DNA from: Paracoccus sp. SCSIO 75233
Lineage (GTDB): Bacteria > Pseudomonadota > Alphaproteobacteria > Rhodobacterales > Rhodobacteraceae
Assembly: GCF_027912675.1 (NCBI RefSeq)
Contig: NZ_CP115758.1
Location: forward strand, 1-64,000
Length of the DNA: 64,000 nucleotides
Reading direction: 5' to 3'
A program made the position numbers and the translations under genes. Below, in pieces: positions 1-7,690 of the stretch. Numbering within the stretch: position 1 is the first letter of the stretch; each line of letters opens with the position of its first letter. A model generated the notes under the pieces. That model ran no database searches. It was not told the origin of the DNA and saw only the letters and a program-made list of their open reading frames with translations.

Positions 1-122
1 GCATGGGTTTAGCCAATACCGTCCAAAAAATGCTCATGAGTGGCCTGAAGCACGGTCTTGTGGATTTATTACCATAAAATCAAAAACTTGCGGGTATCTT
101 TATGTGACTTACGTATTGGTGC

Positions 123-131
123 TGTGGATAA
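123..131 (-). promoter_or_regulatory. DnaA-box match upstream of repA
   Basis: The plus strand reads TGTGGATAA, the exact complement of the classical DnaA box TTATCCACA. A weaker match (TGTGGATTT) lies at about 59-67. One perfect box can occur by chance, so a role in replication or repABC expression is inference. The rest of 1-272 is the AT-richer repA upstream region. Confidence 0.4.
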
Positions 132-188
132 CTTTCACACTACATCTAGATTCTTCTTGCCGGACTCACTTGATCGTGGCATTCCCGT

Positions 189-234
189 TCTGACGGCAAA
201 ACGCGTCAGACGCGCTGTACACCGTCAGAATGAC
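189..234. promoter_or_regulatory. Nested inverted repeats ahead of repA
   Basis: A 9-bp inverted repeat (TTCTGACGG ... CCGTCAGAA) encloses the near-perfect palindrome CGCGTC-A-GACGCG. It sits about 40-80 bp before the repA start. RepA/RepB autoregulation through operators in this position is known for repABC plasmids. Its use as an operator or centromere here is inference. Confidence 0.45.
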
Positions 235-272
235 CAAGAGCCTCAACAGAGGCCGAGAGTGGGCGGCAGGAC

Positions 273-1472
273 ATGGATGATCGTAACGTTGGATACGCGC
301 AAGGCATAGGCTCTTCCGACATCGGAGCATTTGCCGACAATCTGGCTGAATCTTTGGATCGCCAGATGAAGATCGCTTTCGAGCCCGAAGAACGAAAGTC
401 CCTGCGCCGTTTCAGTTCAACCGAGGTCGCCAGCCTCCTGCGCGTAAGCACATCTAACCTGCGCAACCGGCACAAGGACGGCAGCTTCCCGGAAGTGCAT
501 ACAGACAACCGCGGACACCGGTTCTACACAGCCCAAGAGATTGATGAGTTGCGTGATATTCTAGGGCGCACTGGAAAGAACGTAGAAAGTTACCGCCCTG
601 GTCGACGAGAGGGCGATCGTCTCCAGGTAATATCGGTCGTCAATTTCAAAGGCGGATCGTCAAAAACGACAGCAACGATACATCTTGCACAACGGTATGC
701 CTTGCGAGGCTACCGAGTGTTGGTCTTGGATCTCGATCCGCAGGCAAGTTTGACCACCTTTTTCGGCTTTCGGCCTGAGCTCGAGTTCGCCGAAGGCGGC
801 ACAATCTATGATGCCCTGAGATATGAGGAGCAAGTTCCGCTCTCAGCCGTCATCCAAAAAACCTACTTCCATAAGCTCGATATGGTCCCAGCGGGCTTGA
901 TGCTCTCGGAATACGAAACTGAGACGGCAAATGCCCTCGCCCGCCGGGTGCAGCCCATATTTGCGGAGCGTCTCGCCTTAGCGCTTGAGGAAGTAGAGGC
1001 GAATTACGACATCGTTCTGATCGACTGCCCACCTCAACTTGGTTTCTTGACCCTTACGGCGTTGGCAGCCTCAACGGGACTTTTGGTAACCGTGGTACCT
1101 GGCATGCTCGACATCGCTTCCATGAGCCAGTTTCTGAAACTTGCTTCGGAAACGGTCAAGGCCGTGGAAGAAGCCATTGGCCGGCGCGTGACCTGGGACT
1201 TCGTAAAGTTCTTGATCACGAGATACGAACCGTCGGACGGGCCTCAGACGCAGATGGCGGGCTACCTAAGATCGATCTTGGCCGGACAGGTCATGACTGA
1301 ACCAATGCTGAAATCTACGGCGATCTCAGACGCTGGTATGACCCAGCAAACCGTCTACGAAGTTGATCCGAGCCAATTCATCAGAAAAACGATTGATCGC
1401 GCTCTGACCAGCGTGAACGGCGTTGGAGATGAGTTGGAACAGACAATCCAAATGGCATGGGGGCGCCGCTGA
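273..1472 (+). CDS. repA: RepA, ParA-type plasmid partition ATPase
   Basis: This 399-residue protein is the first gene of the repABC operon. It drives plasmid segregation with RepB and represses the operon. An N-terminal winged-helix/MerR-like DNA-binding region lies at about residues 45-95. It is followed by a deviant Walker A (KGGSSKTT, about 126-133), a Walker A'/B-like VLVLDLDPQ near 149 and LIDCPPQ near 249. This is the layout and length of RepA proteins from repABC plasmids. The stop overlaps the repB start (TGATG), so the two are translationally coupled. It is the founding gene of the plasmid backbone and fixes the incompatibility group together with repB and the antisense RNA. Confidence 0.95.
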   Translation: MDDRNVGYAQGIGSSDIGAFADNLAESLDRQMKIAFEPEERKSLRRFSSTEVASLLRVSTSNLRNRHKDGSFPEVHTDNRGHRFYTAQEIDELRDILGRTGKNVESYRPGRREGDRLQVISVVNFKGGSSKTTATIHLAQRYALRGYRVLVLDLDPQASLTTFFGFRPELEFAEGGTIYDALRYEEQVPLSAVIQKTYFHKLDMVPAGLMLSEYETETANALARRVQPIFAERLALALEEVEANYDIVLIDCPPQLGFLTLTALAASTGLLVTVVPGMLDIASMSQFLKLASETVKAVEEAIGRRVTWDFVKFLITRYEPSDGPQTQMAGYLRSILAGQVMTEPMLKSTAISDAGMTQQTVYEVDPSQFIRKTIDRALTSVNGVGDELEQTIQMAWGRR

Positions 1473-2440
1473 TGGCCCGAAACATCTTCAATCAGCCACC
1501 AAAGGACGAGAAGGAGAGCGCGGCCCCCTCCCCTACCGCGCCAAAAGCGGCAAAATTGCCAGGATCTGTTGGCGGATTGCGCGACTCTTTGCGCGAGATC
1601 ACCGCGAATTCCATTCGGGACATCGAGCCCGATCAGATTGAGATGGATGGTCTGCGCGATCGGTTAGTGCTGGAGGATTCCAGTATTGATGAGTTGGCCG
1701 AAAGCATTCGCAAGCATGGGCAACAAGTGCCAATTATGGTCCGTCCATCGGCCCAACCGGACAGATACCGTATCATCTACGGCCGACGCAGGCTTGCAGC
1801 GATCCGCATGATCGGTGGAACGGTCAAGGCGATCGTCCGAACTTTGGATGACGACGCATCTCTGATCGCACAGGGCCAAGAGAACAATCTCCGACTAGAC
1901 CCGTCTTTCATTGAGAAATCTCTTTTTATCAAAGAGATGCAGGAATCAGGCTACAAGCCAAACGTCATCCAGGATGCTCTCGGTTTGACACGGCAGGGCG
2001 TGTCCAACCATCGCGTCGTCATAGAGCAACTGCCAGAAGGGCTTGTACAGTTGATAGGGCCGGCACATGGCATCGGACGACGGCAATGGGGTGATCTGGC
2101 TGCTTTCTCGAAAAAGATAGATCTGGTGAACACGGCCAGAAAAGTGATTGCCGCCCTGCCCGACGACACTCCAAGCGCGGAAAAGTTTCAGGCAGTCTAC
2201 TCGGCTTGCTCGAACAAGGCACGTAGCGACAAGAAGCAAGCCAACGGCAGCCTAAAGTCCGTCGTCAAAGATGCGGACGGTAGCTCTGTGGGAACGCTGA
2301 CGGTCGATCAGAAAACGATCGCCATCAAGATCGCCAAGAAGGACAACCCAGAATTCGGCCAATGGCTCGAAGAGCGCGCAGAGGCAGCGCTTTTGCAGAT
2401 CTTCGAACAGTGGCGGAATGAGAGCGGCTCTGGGTCCTAA
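1472..2440 (+). CDS. repB: RepB, ParB-type centromere-binding protein
   Basis: RepB binds the plasmid parS-like palindromes and works with RepA in segregation. I chose the ATG at 1472 (MARNIFNQPP), which shares an A with the repA stop. It gives the typical RepB N-terminus and 322 residues, whereas an upstream ATG at 1457 would overlap repA further. The ParB-like nuclease fold (IYGRRRLAAIR near residue 110) is followed by a helix-turn-helix stretch (IQDALGLTRQGVSNHR). Its likely DNA targets are the 16-bp palindromes after repC (3734 and 3867), which is inference from position and symmetry. Confidence 0.93.
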   Translation: MARNIFNQPPKDEKESAAPSPTAPKAAKLPGSVGGLRDSLREITANSIRDIEPDQIEMDGLRDRLVLEDSSIDELAESIRKHGQQVPIMVRPSAQPDRYRIIYGRRRLAAIRMIGGTVKAIVRTLDDDASLIAQGQENNLRLDPSFIEKSLFIKEMQESGYKPNVIQDALGLTRQGVSNHRVVIEQLPEGLVQLIGPAHGIGRRQWGDLAAFSKKIDLVNTARKVIAALPDDTPSAEKFQAVYSACSNKARSDKKQANGSLKSVVKDADGSSVGTLTVDQKTIAIKIAKKDNPEFGQWLEERAEAALLQIFEQWRNESGSGS

Positions 2441-2487
2441 CCCAAGCCACACAGAGTAACGCGAGCAGAGGAGAAAAGCGAAGACCA

Positions 2488-2541
2488 GAAGAAAAGAGCC
2501 CCCCAAAGTTTCCCCTGGAGAGCCCTCATCATTCGATTAGC
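2488..2541 (-). ncRNA. Probable counter-transcribed RNA (incA-like) between repB and repC
   Basis: Most repABC plasmids encode a small antisense RNA here that limits repC expression and sets copy number and incompatibility. On the minus strand, TTGACC (complement of 2571-2576), a 17-nt spacer and TACATC (complement of 2548-2553) form a promoter. The predicted transcript starts near 2541. It ends in a hairpin (CTCTCCA pairing with TGGGGGG, two G-U pairs) followed by a T-rich run near 2488-2495, giving about 54 nt. The position, strand and size fit. The ends are predictions. Confidence 0.55.
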
Positions 2542-2547
2542 ACTCAT

Positions 2548-2576
2548 GATGTAGCAACCTCCAACAAACCGGTCAA
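2548..2576 (-). promoter_or_regulatory. Promoter for the antisense RNA
   Basis: A -35-like TTGACC and a -10-like TACATC lie 17 nt apart on the minus strand between repB and repC. No minus-strand coding sequence follows, which supports use for a regulatory RNA. Confidence 0.5.
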
Positions 2577-2676
2577 GAGTCACCGATTCGGTGGACGGTT
2601 TTTTTTGCCTTTTCCTGAGCAAAATCTCGGGAAAAGACTGGGAAGCTGTGGGCCGAACGGTCGTCGTGAACAAACC

Positions 2677-3732
2677 ATGGCATTTACAAAACTATCGATC
2701 AAAACCGCTGGTGCTGTTGCATCAAGCGGCTCAATTTCTGCGGCTGAAACCGACATTTGGACCATCTTCAGGGCACTGAGAGATGCACGGAGCGTATTCG
2801 GTCTGCGTCCTGGCCATATCCAAACACTTCAAGCCATGCTCAGTTTCTTGAAGCCCGGCCACGGCGAAACGGTTTTCGCGTCCAACGACTCGATTTGCCA
2901 GCGCGTCGGCGGTATCGACGAACGGACACTCCGCAGACACATCAACCGCTTCGTCGAACTCGGTTTCATCAAACGCAATGATAGCTCGAACCGGAAGCGA
3001 TACCGCGTTCGCTCGTCCAGCGGGGAATGCATCAGCTATGGACTGTCTCTAACCCCCCTCATCCAACGTGCAAGCGAGCTTATCGCCATCGCACATGAGA
3101 TGGAAAATAACCGGCGGGATCGGATATTTATCCGCAAACAGATCCTTACAAAGCTCGCCAATTTGGAAAAGCATGATCCCTGCAACACATTCATCACCCA
3201 CGCACGGAGAGCTCTACGCAGGAAGCTGAGCCTGCCCGAATACCACGCGCTGCTCGCTGACACGGACAAAGAATGCCGGAATTTGAGTACACCAGATGAC
3301 CCACCAGAAACTGTGGAATTGCCCGCCAATGACGGACAAACTGTCCGGCACCAATCTAAGTCTGAAGAAGAAAAAAAAGATTTAGATAGCAACATAGGCA
3401 ATGAAGCTCTGAAACCAGACTTGCTAACCTCAGTTTGCGATCAAGCGACGTCGTTCTCCACAGAGAGACTTAGAAACTGGTTGGACATTGAAAACCATGC
3501 TCGAACACTTGCACCCATGATGGGGGTTCACCCAGATACATTCGAAAAAGCCAAGAATGCAGTAGGAGCTCAGAAAGCGTCATGCGCCATCTTCATCATG
3601 CTACAACTTGGAAGACGCATCAGGGACTTTGGAGCGTATTTTCACAGTATTACCTTGGGCCAACGTCAAGACCAGTTTGATCCAGTGGCTTTGATCAATC
3701 GTCTATCCAAAACTGCTATGCAACCCGCCTAG
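2677..3732 (+). CDS. repC: RepC, plasmid replication initiator
   Basis: RepC initiates replication, with the origin normally lying inside its own coding sequence. I chose the ATG at 2677 (MAFTKLSIKTAG), giving 351 residues; a TTG at 2605 lies in the hairpin region. An N-terminal winged-helix domain (ISAAETDIW ... DERTLRRHINRFVELGFI) and the C-terminal SCAIFIMLQLGRRIRDFGAYF region match RepC proteins. The AT-rich stretch near 3360-3400, within the less conserved middle, is the natural place for the origin. Expression is probably limited by the antisense RNA upstream. Confidence 0.93.
   Translation: MAFTKLSIKTAGAVASSGSISAAETDIWTIFRALRDARSVFGLRPGHIQTLQAMLSFLKPGHGETVFASNDSICQRVGGIDERTLRRHINRFVELGFIKRNDSSNRKRYRVRSSSGECISYGLSLTPLIQRASELIAIAHEMENNRRDRIFIRKQILTKLANLEKHDPCNTFITHARRALRRKLSLPEYHALLADTDKECRNLSTPDDPPETVELPANDGQTVRHQSKSEEEKKDLDSNIGNEALKPDLLTSVCDQATSFSTERLRNWLDIENHARTLAPMMGVHPDTFEKAKNAVGAQKASCAIFIMLQLGRRIRDFGAYFHSITLGQRQDQFDPVALINRLSKTAMQPA
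3360..3400. other. Candidate replication origin (AT-rich stretch inside repC)
   Basis: Known repABC origins lie within an AT-rich segment of repC. This is the most A-rich part of this gene and falls in a poorly conserved, charged linker of the protein. No iterons were seen. This is inference only. Confidence 0.35.
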
Positions 3733-3733
3733 T

Positions 3734-3749
3734 GTCCACCGCGGTGGAC
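3734..3749. promoter_or_regulatory. Perfect 16-bp palindrome, candidate parS copy 1
   Basis: GTCCACCGCGGTGGAC begins one base after the repC stop codon. The same 16-mer recurs at 3867. A degenerate relative sharing CGGTGGAC lies at 2578-2595. Repeated exact palindromes near repC are typical RepB-binding partition sites. Confidence 0.7.
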
Positions 3750-3865
3750 GTCTGACTGGCAACTAGTCCAATTACGCGTGGTCTCTCCACATGCATCAAA
3801 GCCACCGAGCCAAATTCCAATAGGGCGATACTGCGCGGTCATTCCATGTTCCTCCGTCCGGTCGA

Positions 3866-3883
3866 TGTCCACCGCGGTGGACA
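3866..3883. promoter_or_regulatory. Perfect 18-bp palindrome, candidate parS copy 2
   Basis: The same 16-bp core as at 3734 is flanked here by T and A, making 18 perfectly symmetric bases. It lies in the non-coding gap between repC and the convergent RES toxin gene. Confidence 0.7.
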
Positions 3884-3906
3884 GATCCGGCACCAAGTCT
3901 CACACC

Positions 3907-4419
3907 TCACATTCGTGACAGCCGTTCTTCGTCATCCACGACGTCAAGTGAACCGCCCTTGCCATCCCAAGCCCACAGGACGATGTCGAAGTCCGATGAC
4001 GACGCACCCTTCGCAAAACTCTTGATCAGGAACCCCGCAAACCCATCCGCTATAAGGGCGCTTGCTAAATCCTGTGTCGGCACAGGTTGACCGTCGAGCA
4101 TCTTCATGCGCCATGCAGGGTCGGCAAGTATTGACGCTGTCACACCATACCGTTCGAGCCTGTCCTGATCGCGGGTATCGAAAATTGGCCCCAGGTCGGC
4201 ATTGTACGACACCAGGATCGTGGGTTGCAGGCTGCCTACCTGGTTGGCTTCTCTAAGAGCGGTCGCGGGATCCAGCGAGGTGTAGAGGGCAGGGGTGCCC
4301 TTGGCATTAAAGCGCCCTCCATAGAGTTCGGCGCCCCGTCCGGACAAAGGTTCACGCGCATAGACGGCGTTCAGGGCGCGGTAGAGCGGCCCTGAGTAGC
4401 GTCCATCTTTCAGCGGCAT
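3907..4419 (-). CDS. RES-domain toxin
   Basis: RES toxins (for example ParT and MbcT) modify or degrade NAD+ or its enzymes. This 170-residue protein has the RES layout: LYRALN near the N-terminus, YGGRFNAKGTPALYTSLD with the conserved GGR-N-G block, and the Glu of ALREANQ. The C-terminus has FDIVLWAW. The start shares its A with the antitoxin stop (TGATG on the minus strand), the normal antitoxin-first order. Its role is as an addiction module for the plasmid. Confidence 0.88.
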   Translation of the reverse strand: MPLKDGRYSGPLYRALNAVYAREPLSGRGAELYGGRFNAKGTPALYTSLDPATALREANQVGSLQPTILVSYNADLGPIFDTRDQDRLERYGVTASILADPAWRMKMLDGQPVPTQDLASALIADGFAGFLIKSFAKGASSSDFDIVLWAWDGKGGSLDVVDDEERLSRM

Positions 4420-4769
4420 CAGGCAAAGACGCCCGCATCGACCGCATCGATGTATTCCAGAACTTGCTGAGCTTTGCCTTCCTGCACCAGCTGCATGGCT
4501 GTCCGGCCATCAAAGCCGGGCAGGGGCTCTGACCGGTACCATGCATAGGCCATCAGTTCCGAGCCGAAGCGGGGTTCGACTTTGTTCAGCACCTCTACCA
4601 ATTCGCGCAGGCGGCGCTGCGTCTTGTCCGAACCAATGCGGGCTCGCCTCTGCAACGCGTCTTTGCCCAAGCCGACGGTCAATGCGATCTCTTCTGCTGA
4701 TGTGCGTAGCACAGCGGCGATCTTGCGCGGTTCGAATTGCCCAGCTTCAGCAAAGTTCGTGATATGCAT
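4419..4769 (-). CDS. Xre/MbcA/ParS-family antitoxin
   Basis: This 116-residue partner of the RES toxin neutralises it and probably represses the pair. The N-terminal helix-turn-helix-like region (RKIAAVLRTSAEEIALTVGL) is followed by the antitoxin domain (LNKVEPRFGSELMAYAWYR) and the C-terminal tail that binds the toxin (GRTAMQLVQEGKAQQVLEYI). The ATG at 4769 is preceded by GTAGGAG at suitable spacing on the minus strand. The AT-rich sequence at about 4785-4825 is the likely promoter and operator. Confidence 0.88.
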   Translation of the reverse strand: MHITNFAEAGQFEPRKIAAVLRTSAEEIALTVGLGKDALQRRARIGSDKTQRRLRELVEVLNKVEPRFGSELMAYAWYRSEPLPGFDGRTAMQLVQEGKAQQVLEYIDAVDAGVFA

Positions 4770-5103
4770 GATCTATGCTCCTACAGTGATACTGACGGTA
4801 TATAGCGACAATATTGCTGAATTTCAAGTTGATAGGAGATACTGCGCCTTCGTTTCCCGTGCTAATCCGTAACGCTGCATTGCTCTGAACGAAGCAAATC
4901 CTGATTTTTGGGCTTGAGAAGTCGCCGTTAGAGCGCTTTTGCCGATCGAGAACGTCAGATAAGTTATTGATAATATGAGAAAGGCTGCAGCAGTCGGACC
5001 GGAGTTGCCGATCTTGGATCGGAACCGCCACTTACTGCATCCAGTCACGGGGGTCCGCGGTGGTGTCGGACCCTCGGCAGTTACCCCGGACCAGTTGGCT
5101 AGT
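4770..5103. other. Non-coding stretch upstream of the RES/Xre pair
   Basis: It contains the AT-rich promoter region of the antitoxin gene on its left. I see no convincing gene, repeat or terminator in the remainder. Confidence 0.4.
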
Positions 5104-5126
5104 GAAAAGGGAAAGTGGACTTCGGG
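5104..5126 (+). repeat. Purine-rich leader motif, copy 1
   Basis: GAAAAGGGAAAGTGGACTTC recurs in similar form at 33758 and 35361. In all three places it lies about 100-130 bp before an accessory-gene start. It is probably a transcription or leader signal shared by plasmid accessory genes, which is inference. Confidence 0.35.
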
Positions 5127-5216
5127 TTTTTGTGACCGACGGATGAGGGCCTTTGGGGTGCCTCTGACGAGTTCGGGCCGGGTTCCGGTCTGCCGTTACG
5201 GATGAAGGGCATTCCC

Positions 5217-5555
5217 ATGCAATCAGGTGTCTTGCGCGTGTTACGCGCGACCGCTGCCTCTTGGTGGCGGCATATAGAGCTGCGCCGAGCCGGTCAGACA
5301 GGGCTGGCACGGCAGCTCGAGCGGAAGGCCGTTCTCCGCGATCTCGCCTATCTCAGGCAGGCGGCGACGCTGCCGAATGCCCATGTCATCTTCGGAGAAG
5401 GCGGAACGTTCCTTCAACTCGGTTGGACCTTCCCACACTCAACCGAAAGACATCCCCATGGCTATTCTCAAGTTCTCCACCTCCGCTGTCGCGGCGCAGA
5501 TCGCCCACGCGCGTGCCTGCAAGACCTTCCTGCCCAACTGGAACGGACCCGTTGA
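5217..5555 (+). CDS. Small hypothetical protein
   Basis: This 112-residue frame starts at ATG 5217 (MQSGVLRVLRATAASWW). It is about 110 bp after a leader motif that precedes two other accessory genes at similar distance, which is the main support. It is Arg/Leu-rich with no recognised domain. It overlaps the next gene by about 100 bp, so the last third may be non-homologous read-through or the product of a frameshift. Treat it as possible rather than established. Confidence 0.35.
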   Translation: MQSGVLRVLRATAASWWRHIELRRAGQTGLARQLERKAVLRDLAYLRQAATLPNAHVIFGEGGTFLQLGWTFPHSTERHPHGYSQVLHLRCRGADRPRACLQDLPAQLERTR

Positions 5556-6216
5556 CCGGCCCGCCCTGATCCTCATCGTCGGCAATGGCGTGCATCTGCG
5601 CTCGAACGGCATTGATGGCACGACCACCCGGCTCTGCAACTTCGAGAGCGACAGGCGCAGAACCGAACTGGTCAAGGCTTGCAAGGTTGGCTCCACCTGG
5701 TATGCGGCGGCAAAGGTCACAAGTCTTGACGGCACCCCTGTCGAGGATGCGACCTATGTGACCGATGCGAATGGCTCGATCACTTTCGGGGCTGTCTTCC
5801 TCACCCGATACGATGACGGCTGCTGGGGCTACAAGGATATGGAGGAAAGCGCGGGCCCGAACGCGTCGCGCGCGCCCCTTGCGCTGATCGAACTTCTCTC
5901 CGATCTGAAAGACCCGGACAGCTACGCCCGGGACTGGCGCCAGCGCTGCCGGGATTGGGCCGCGATCCCTGACTACGCCGAAGGCGACAAGATCAAGCTC
6001 GCAAAACCGGTGACGCTCACCGACGGCAGCACCTGCCAGATCGTCACCGCGACCCACTACAAGCGGGGGCGGCAAAAACGCCGCTGCTACCGGATCGAGG
6101 AAACCGGTGGGCTCGTACGCCTCTCGAAGGCCACGCTTGCGGGTTCGGAGCTGCTCAGCTCCGCGAAAGGTGCTGCCAGCCCGGTGCTGGCGGAGTATCT
6201 CGCGGGGCGAGAATAG
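5458..6216 (+). CDS. Hypothetical plasmid accessory protein
   Basis: This 252-residue soluble protein is of unknown function. The start at ATG 5458 (MAILKFSTSAVAAQI) follows a purine-rich region and removes 27 unlikely residues from the longer frame. The N-terminal half is beta-rich (ALILIVGNGVHLRS, TWYAAAKVTSLDG). The C-terminal half is charged (KLAKPVTLTDGSTCQIVTATHYKRGRQKRRCYRI). I do not recognise a catalytic motif. It lies between two toxin-antitoxin pairs and is not obviously part of either. Confidence 0.75.
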   Translation: MAILKFSTSAVAAQIAHARACKTFLPNWNGPVDRPALILIVGNGVHLRSNGIDGTTTRLCNFESDRRRTELVKACKVGSTWYAAAKVTSLDGTPVEDATYVTDANGSITFGAVFLTRYDDGCWGYKDMEESAGPNASRAPLALIELLSDLKDPDSYARDWRQRCRDWAAIPDYAEGDKIKLAKPVTLTDGSTCQIVTATHYKRGRQKRRCYRIEETGGLVRLSKATLAGSELLSSAKGAASPVLAEYLAGRE

Positions 6217-6268
6217 GTGCTGCGCCGGACGGTTCATCGACCTGCGGGCGACAGCAGATCCTGCGGCT

Positions 6269-6302
6269 TGTCTTGACAAGACAATGCAAGTGCATTACCT
6301 AT
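6269..6302 (+). promoter_or_regulatory. Promoter with two adjacent palindromes ahead of prlF-yhaV
   Basis: TGTCTT-GAC-AAGACA (6269-6283) contains a perfect -35 TTGACA. It abuts AATGCA-AG-TGCATT (6283-6296), which fills the spacer. A weak -10 (TACCTA or ACCTAT) follows 17-18 nt after the -35. Operators lying over their own promoter are expected for an autoregulated toxin-antitoxin operon. Confidence 0.65.
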
Positions 6303-6340
6303 TGCGGTCAGCAAAGCCCCTTTTCTTTCAGGAGACTGCC

Positions 6341-6667
6341 ATGACAGCGCTCGCACAAGACGTCTCGAAACTCACGGACCGGTATCAGACGACCGTGCCG
6401 GCGGGTGTGCGCAAGCAGCTCAAGCTGGGCAAGGGCGACCAGATTCGCTACTGCACCGAGCCGAGTGGCAGGGTCTATATCGAGCCCGTGCGCGCCGAAG
6501 AGGATGATCCCGCGCTCGGCGCGTTTCTCGATTTTGTCGAGGCCGATATCAAGGCGCATCCGGACCGCATTCGGGCGTTCGATGGGGCTTTGCATGATCG
6601 TCTTGCAGCACTGGTCGGAGACGTTGACGTCGATCTCGATGCGCCCCTATCGCTCGAGGATGAATAA
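6341..6667 (+). CDS. prlF: PrlF-type (AbrB-like) antitoxin
   Basis: This 108-residue antitoxin is for the YhaV RNase that follows. The ATG at 6341 is preceded by AGGAG. The N-terminus is a swapped-hairpin AbrB/SpoVT DNA-binding domain (SKLTDRYQTTVPAGVRKQLKLGKGDQIRY). The acidic C-terminus (ALGAFLDFVEADIKAHPDRI ... LEDE) should bind the toxin. Tandem palindromes upstream are the likely self-regulated operator. Confidence 0.88.
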   Translation: MTALAQDVSKLTDRYQTTVPAGVRKQLKLGKGDQIRYCTEPSGRVYIEPVRAEEDDPALGAFLDFVEADIKAHPDRIRAFDGALHDRLAALVGDVDVDLDAPLSLEDE

Positions 6668-6678
6668 GCGGCGATAGC

Positions 6679-7182
6679 GTGCCCGCCCAAGCGCCCCTTG
6701 TCGTAAACGGATGGTCGATTTATGCGCATCCGCTCTTTCTGGACCAGCTCGAAGGGCTGATCGAGGAAGTCGAGGCGCGTAAGGCACGCGATCCAAAGAC
6801 CTGGCGCAAGAAAAACCCGACGAAACGGCTGGCCGCCATCTTCAAGCTGGTCACCGAGGCCATACCGGCAGATCCGAGTGCCGCAGCCTACCGGCAAGGC
6901 AGCACGCTCGGGGATCACCGCAAGCACTGGTTCCGGGCGAAATTCTTCCAGCAGTATCGGTTGTTCTACCGGTTCAACAGCGATGCGAAGGTCATCGTGG
7001 TGGCCTGGGTGAACGACGATAAGACCCTGCGCGCCTACGGCAGCAAGACGGATGCCTATGCGACGTTCAAAGGGATGCTGGAAGATGGAAATCCACCTGA
7101 CGATTTCGACGCGCTCTTGAAAGAAGCGGCGACGGCGGACAAGCGGTTCGAGACGTCTCTTGAAGCGGCGCCCGATCGGTAA
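6679..7182 (+). CDS. yhaV: YhaV-type mRNA interferase toxin
   Basis: This 167-residue RelE-fold ribonuclease starts at GTG 6679, 12 bases after the antitoxin stop. Diagnostic stretches are VNGWSIYAHPLFLDQLEGLIEEVEA near the start, GDHRKHWFRAKFFQQYRLFYRF in the core and WVNDDKTLRAYGSKTDAYATF near the end. It cleaves mRNA when the PrlF antitoxin is lost. Its stop codon lies within a relic of a DUF736 gene, showing that DNA to the right was rearranged. Confidence 0.88.
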   Translation: MPAQAPLVVNGWSIYAHPLFLDQLEGLIEEVEARKARDPKTWRKKNPTKRLAAIFKLVTEAIPADPSAAAYRQGSTLGDHRKHWFRAKFFQQYRLFYRFNSDAKVIVVAWVNDDKTLRAYGSKTDAYATFKGMLEDGNPPDDFDALLKEAATADKRFETSLEAAPDR

Positions 7183-7216
7183 CCCCTACATCTCCATGCA
7201 GATCGATGTCGGCTTG
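7175..7216 (+). pseudogene. Relic of a DUF736 gene at a recombination joint
   Basis: In one plus-strand frame this stretch encodes GNPYISMQIDVGL, identical to residues inside the intact DUF736 gene at 35469. The DNA is nearly identical as well. It is fused on its right to the 3' end of a resolvase gene. It marks where a resolvase-bearing segment was joined into or beside a DUF736 gene. Confidence 0.65.
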
Positions 7217-7632
7217 CCACCAACGCGCCCTTTGGCGCGCGCAGAGGCAAGACCCGCCTTGGTACGCTCGCGGATTAGCGCGCGTTCGAACTCGGCCGCG
7301 GCACCGAGGACCTGTAGTGTGAACTTGCCTTGCGGCGATGCAGTGTCGATCGGGTCCTGCAGGGACCGGAAGTAGGCACCTTTGGCCTCCAGCCGCTCGA
7401 TCACCTCCAGCAGGTGCGACAAAGACCGCGCGAGGCGGTCGATCCGGACGACGACCAGCGTGTCGCCCTTGCCGATCCGCTCCAGCACACGTGCAAGCAC
7501 CGGACGCGCACGATTGCCGCCTGAGGCGTGCTCTTCAAAGATCTCGGCGCATCCCGCCGATTGCAGCGCCTCGGACTGGGGCAGGGGGGTCTGATCCTCT
7601 GTGGATACGCGCGCATAGCCTATCAGGGGCAT
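7186..7632 (-). CDS. Serine recombinase (resolvase/invertase), C-terminus truncated
   Basis: The catalytic domain is complete: IGYARVSTEDQ with the nucleophile Ser, DTLVVVRIDRLARS and GAAAEFERALIRERT. Family members run about 180-200 residues and end in a helix-turn-helix DNA-binding domain. This one stops at 148 residues, and its last eight or so residues are read from the complement of a DUF736 relic. It probably cannot bind its res site normally. It resembles a Tn3-type resolvase left behind by a rearrangement. Confidence 0.85.
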   Translation of the reverse strand: MPLIGYARVSTEDQTPLPQSEALQSAGCAEIFEEHASGGNRARPVLARVLERIGKGDTLVVVRIDRLARSLSHLLEVIERLEAKGAYFRSLQDPIDTASPQGKFTLQVLGAAAEFERALIRERTKAGLASARAKGRVGGKPTSICMEM

Positions 7633-7690
7633 GAAAACGGGCCATTTGCAATTTTAGATAACACTAATAAACGACCGAATGACCGCGCGA

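Noticed and set aside
5386..6279. 297-residue minus-strand frame opposite the 5458 gene
   Set aside because: It is a GC-rich antisense shadow with Arg/Gly-rich composition and no domain; the plus-strand frame has natural protein composition and a ribosome site.
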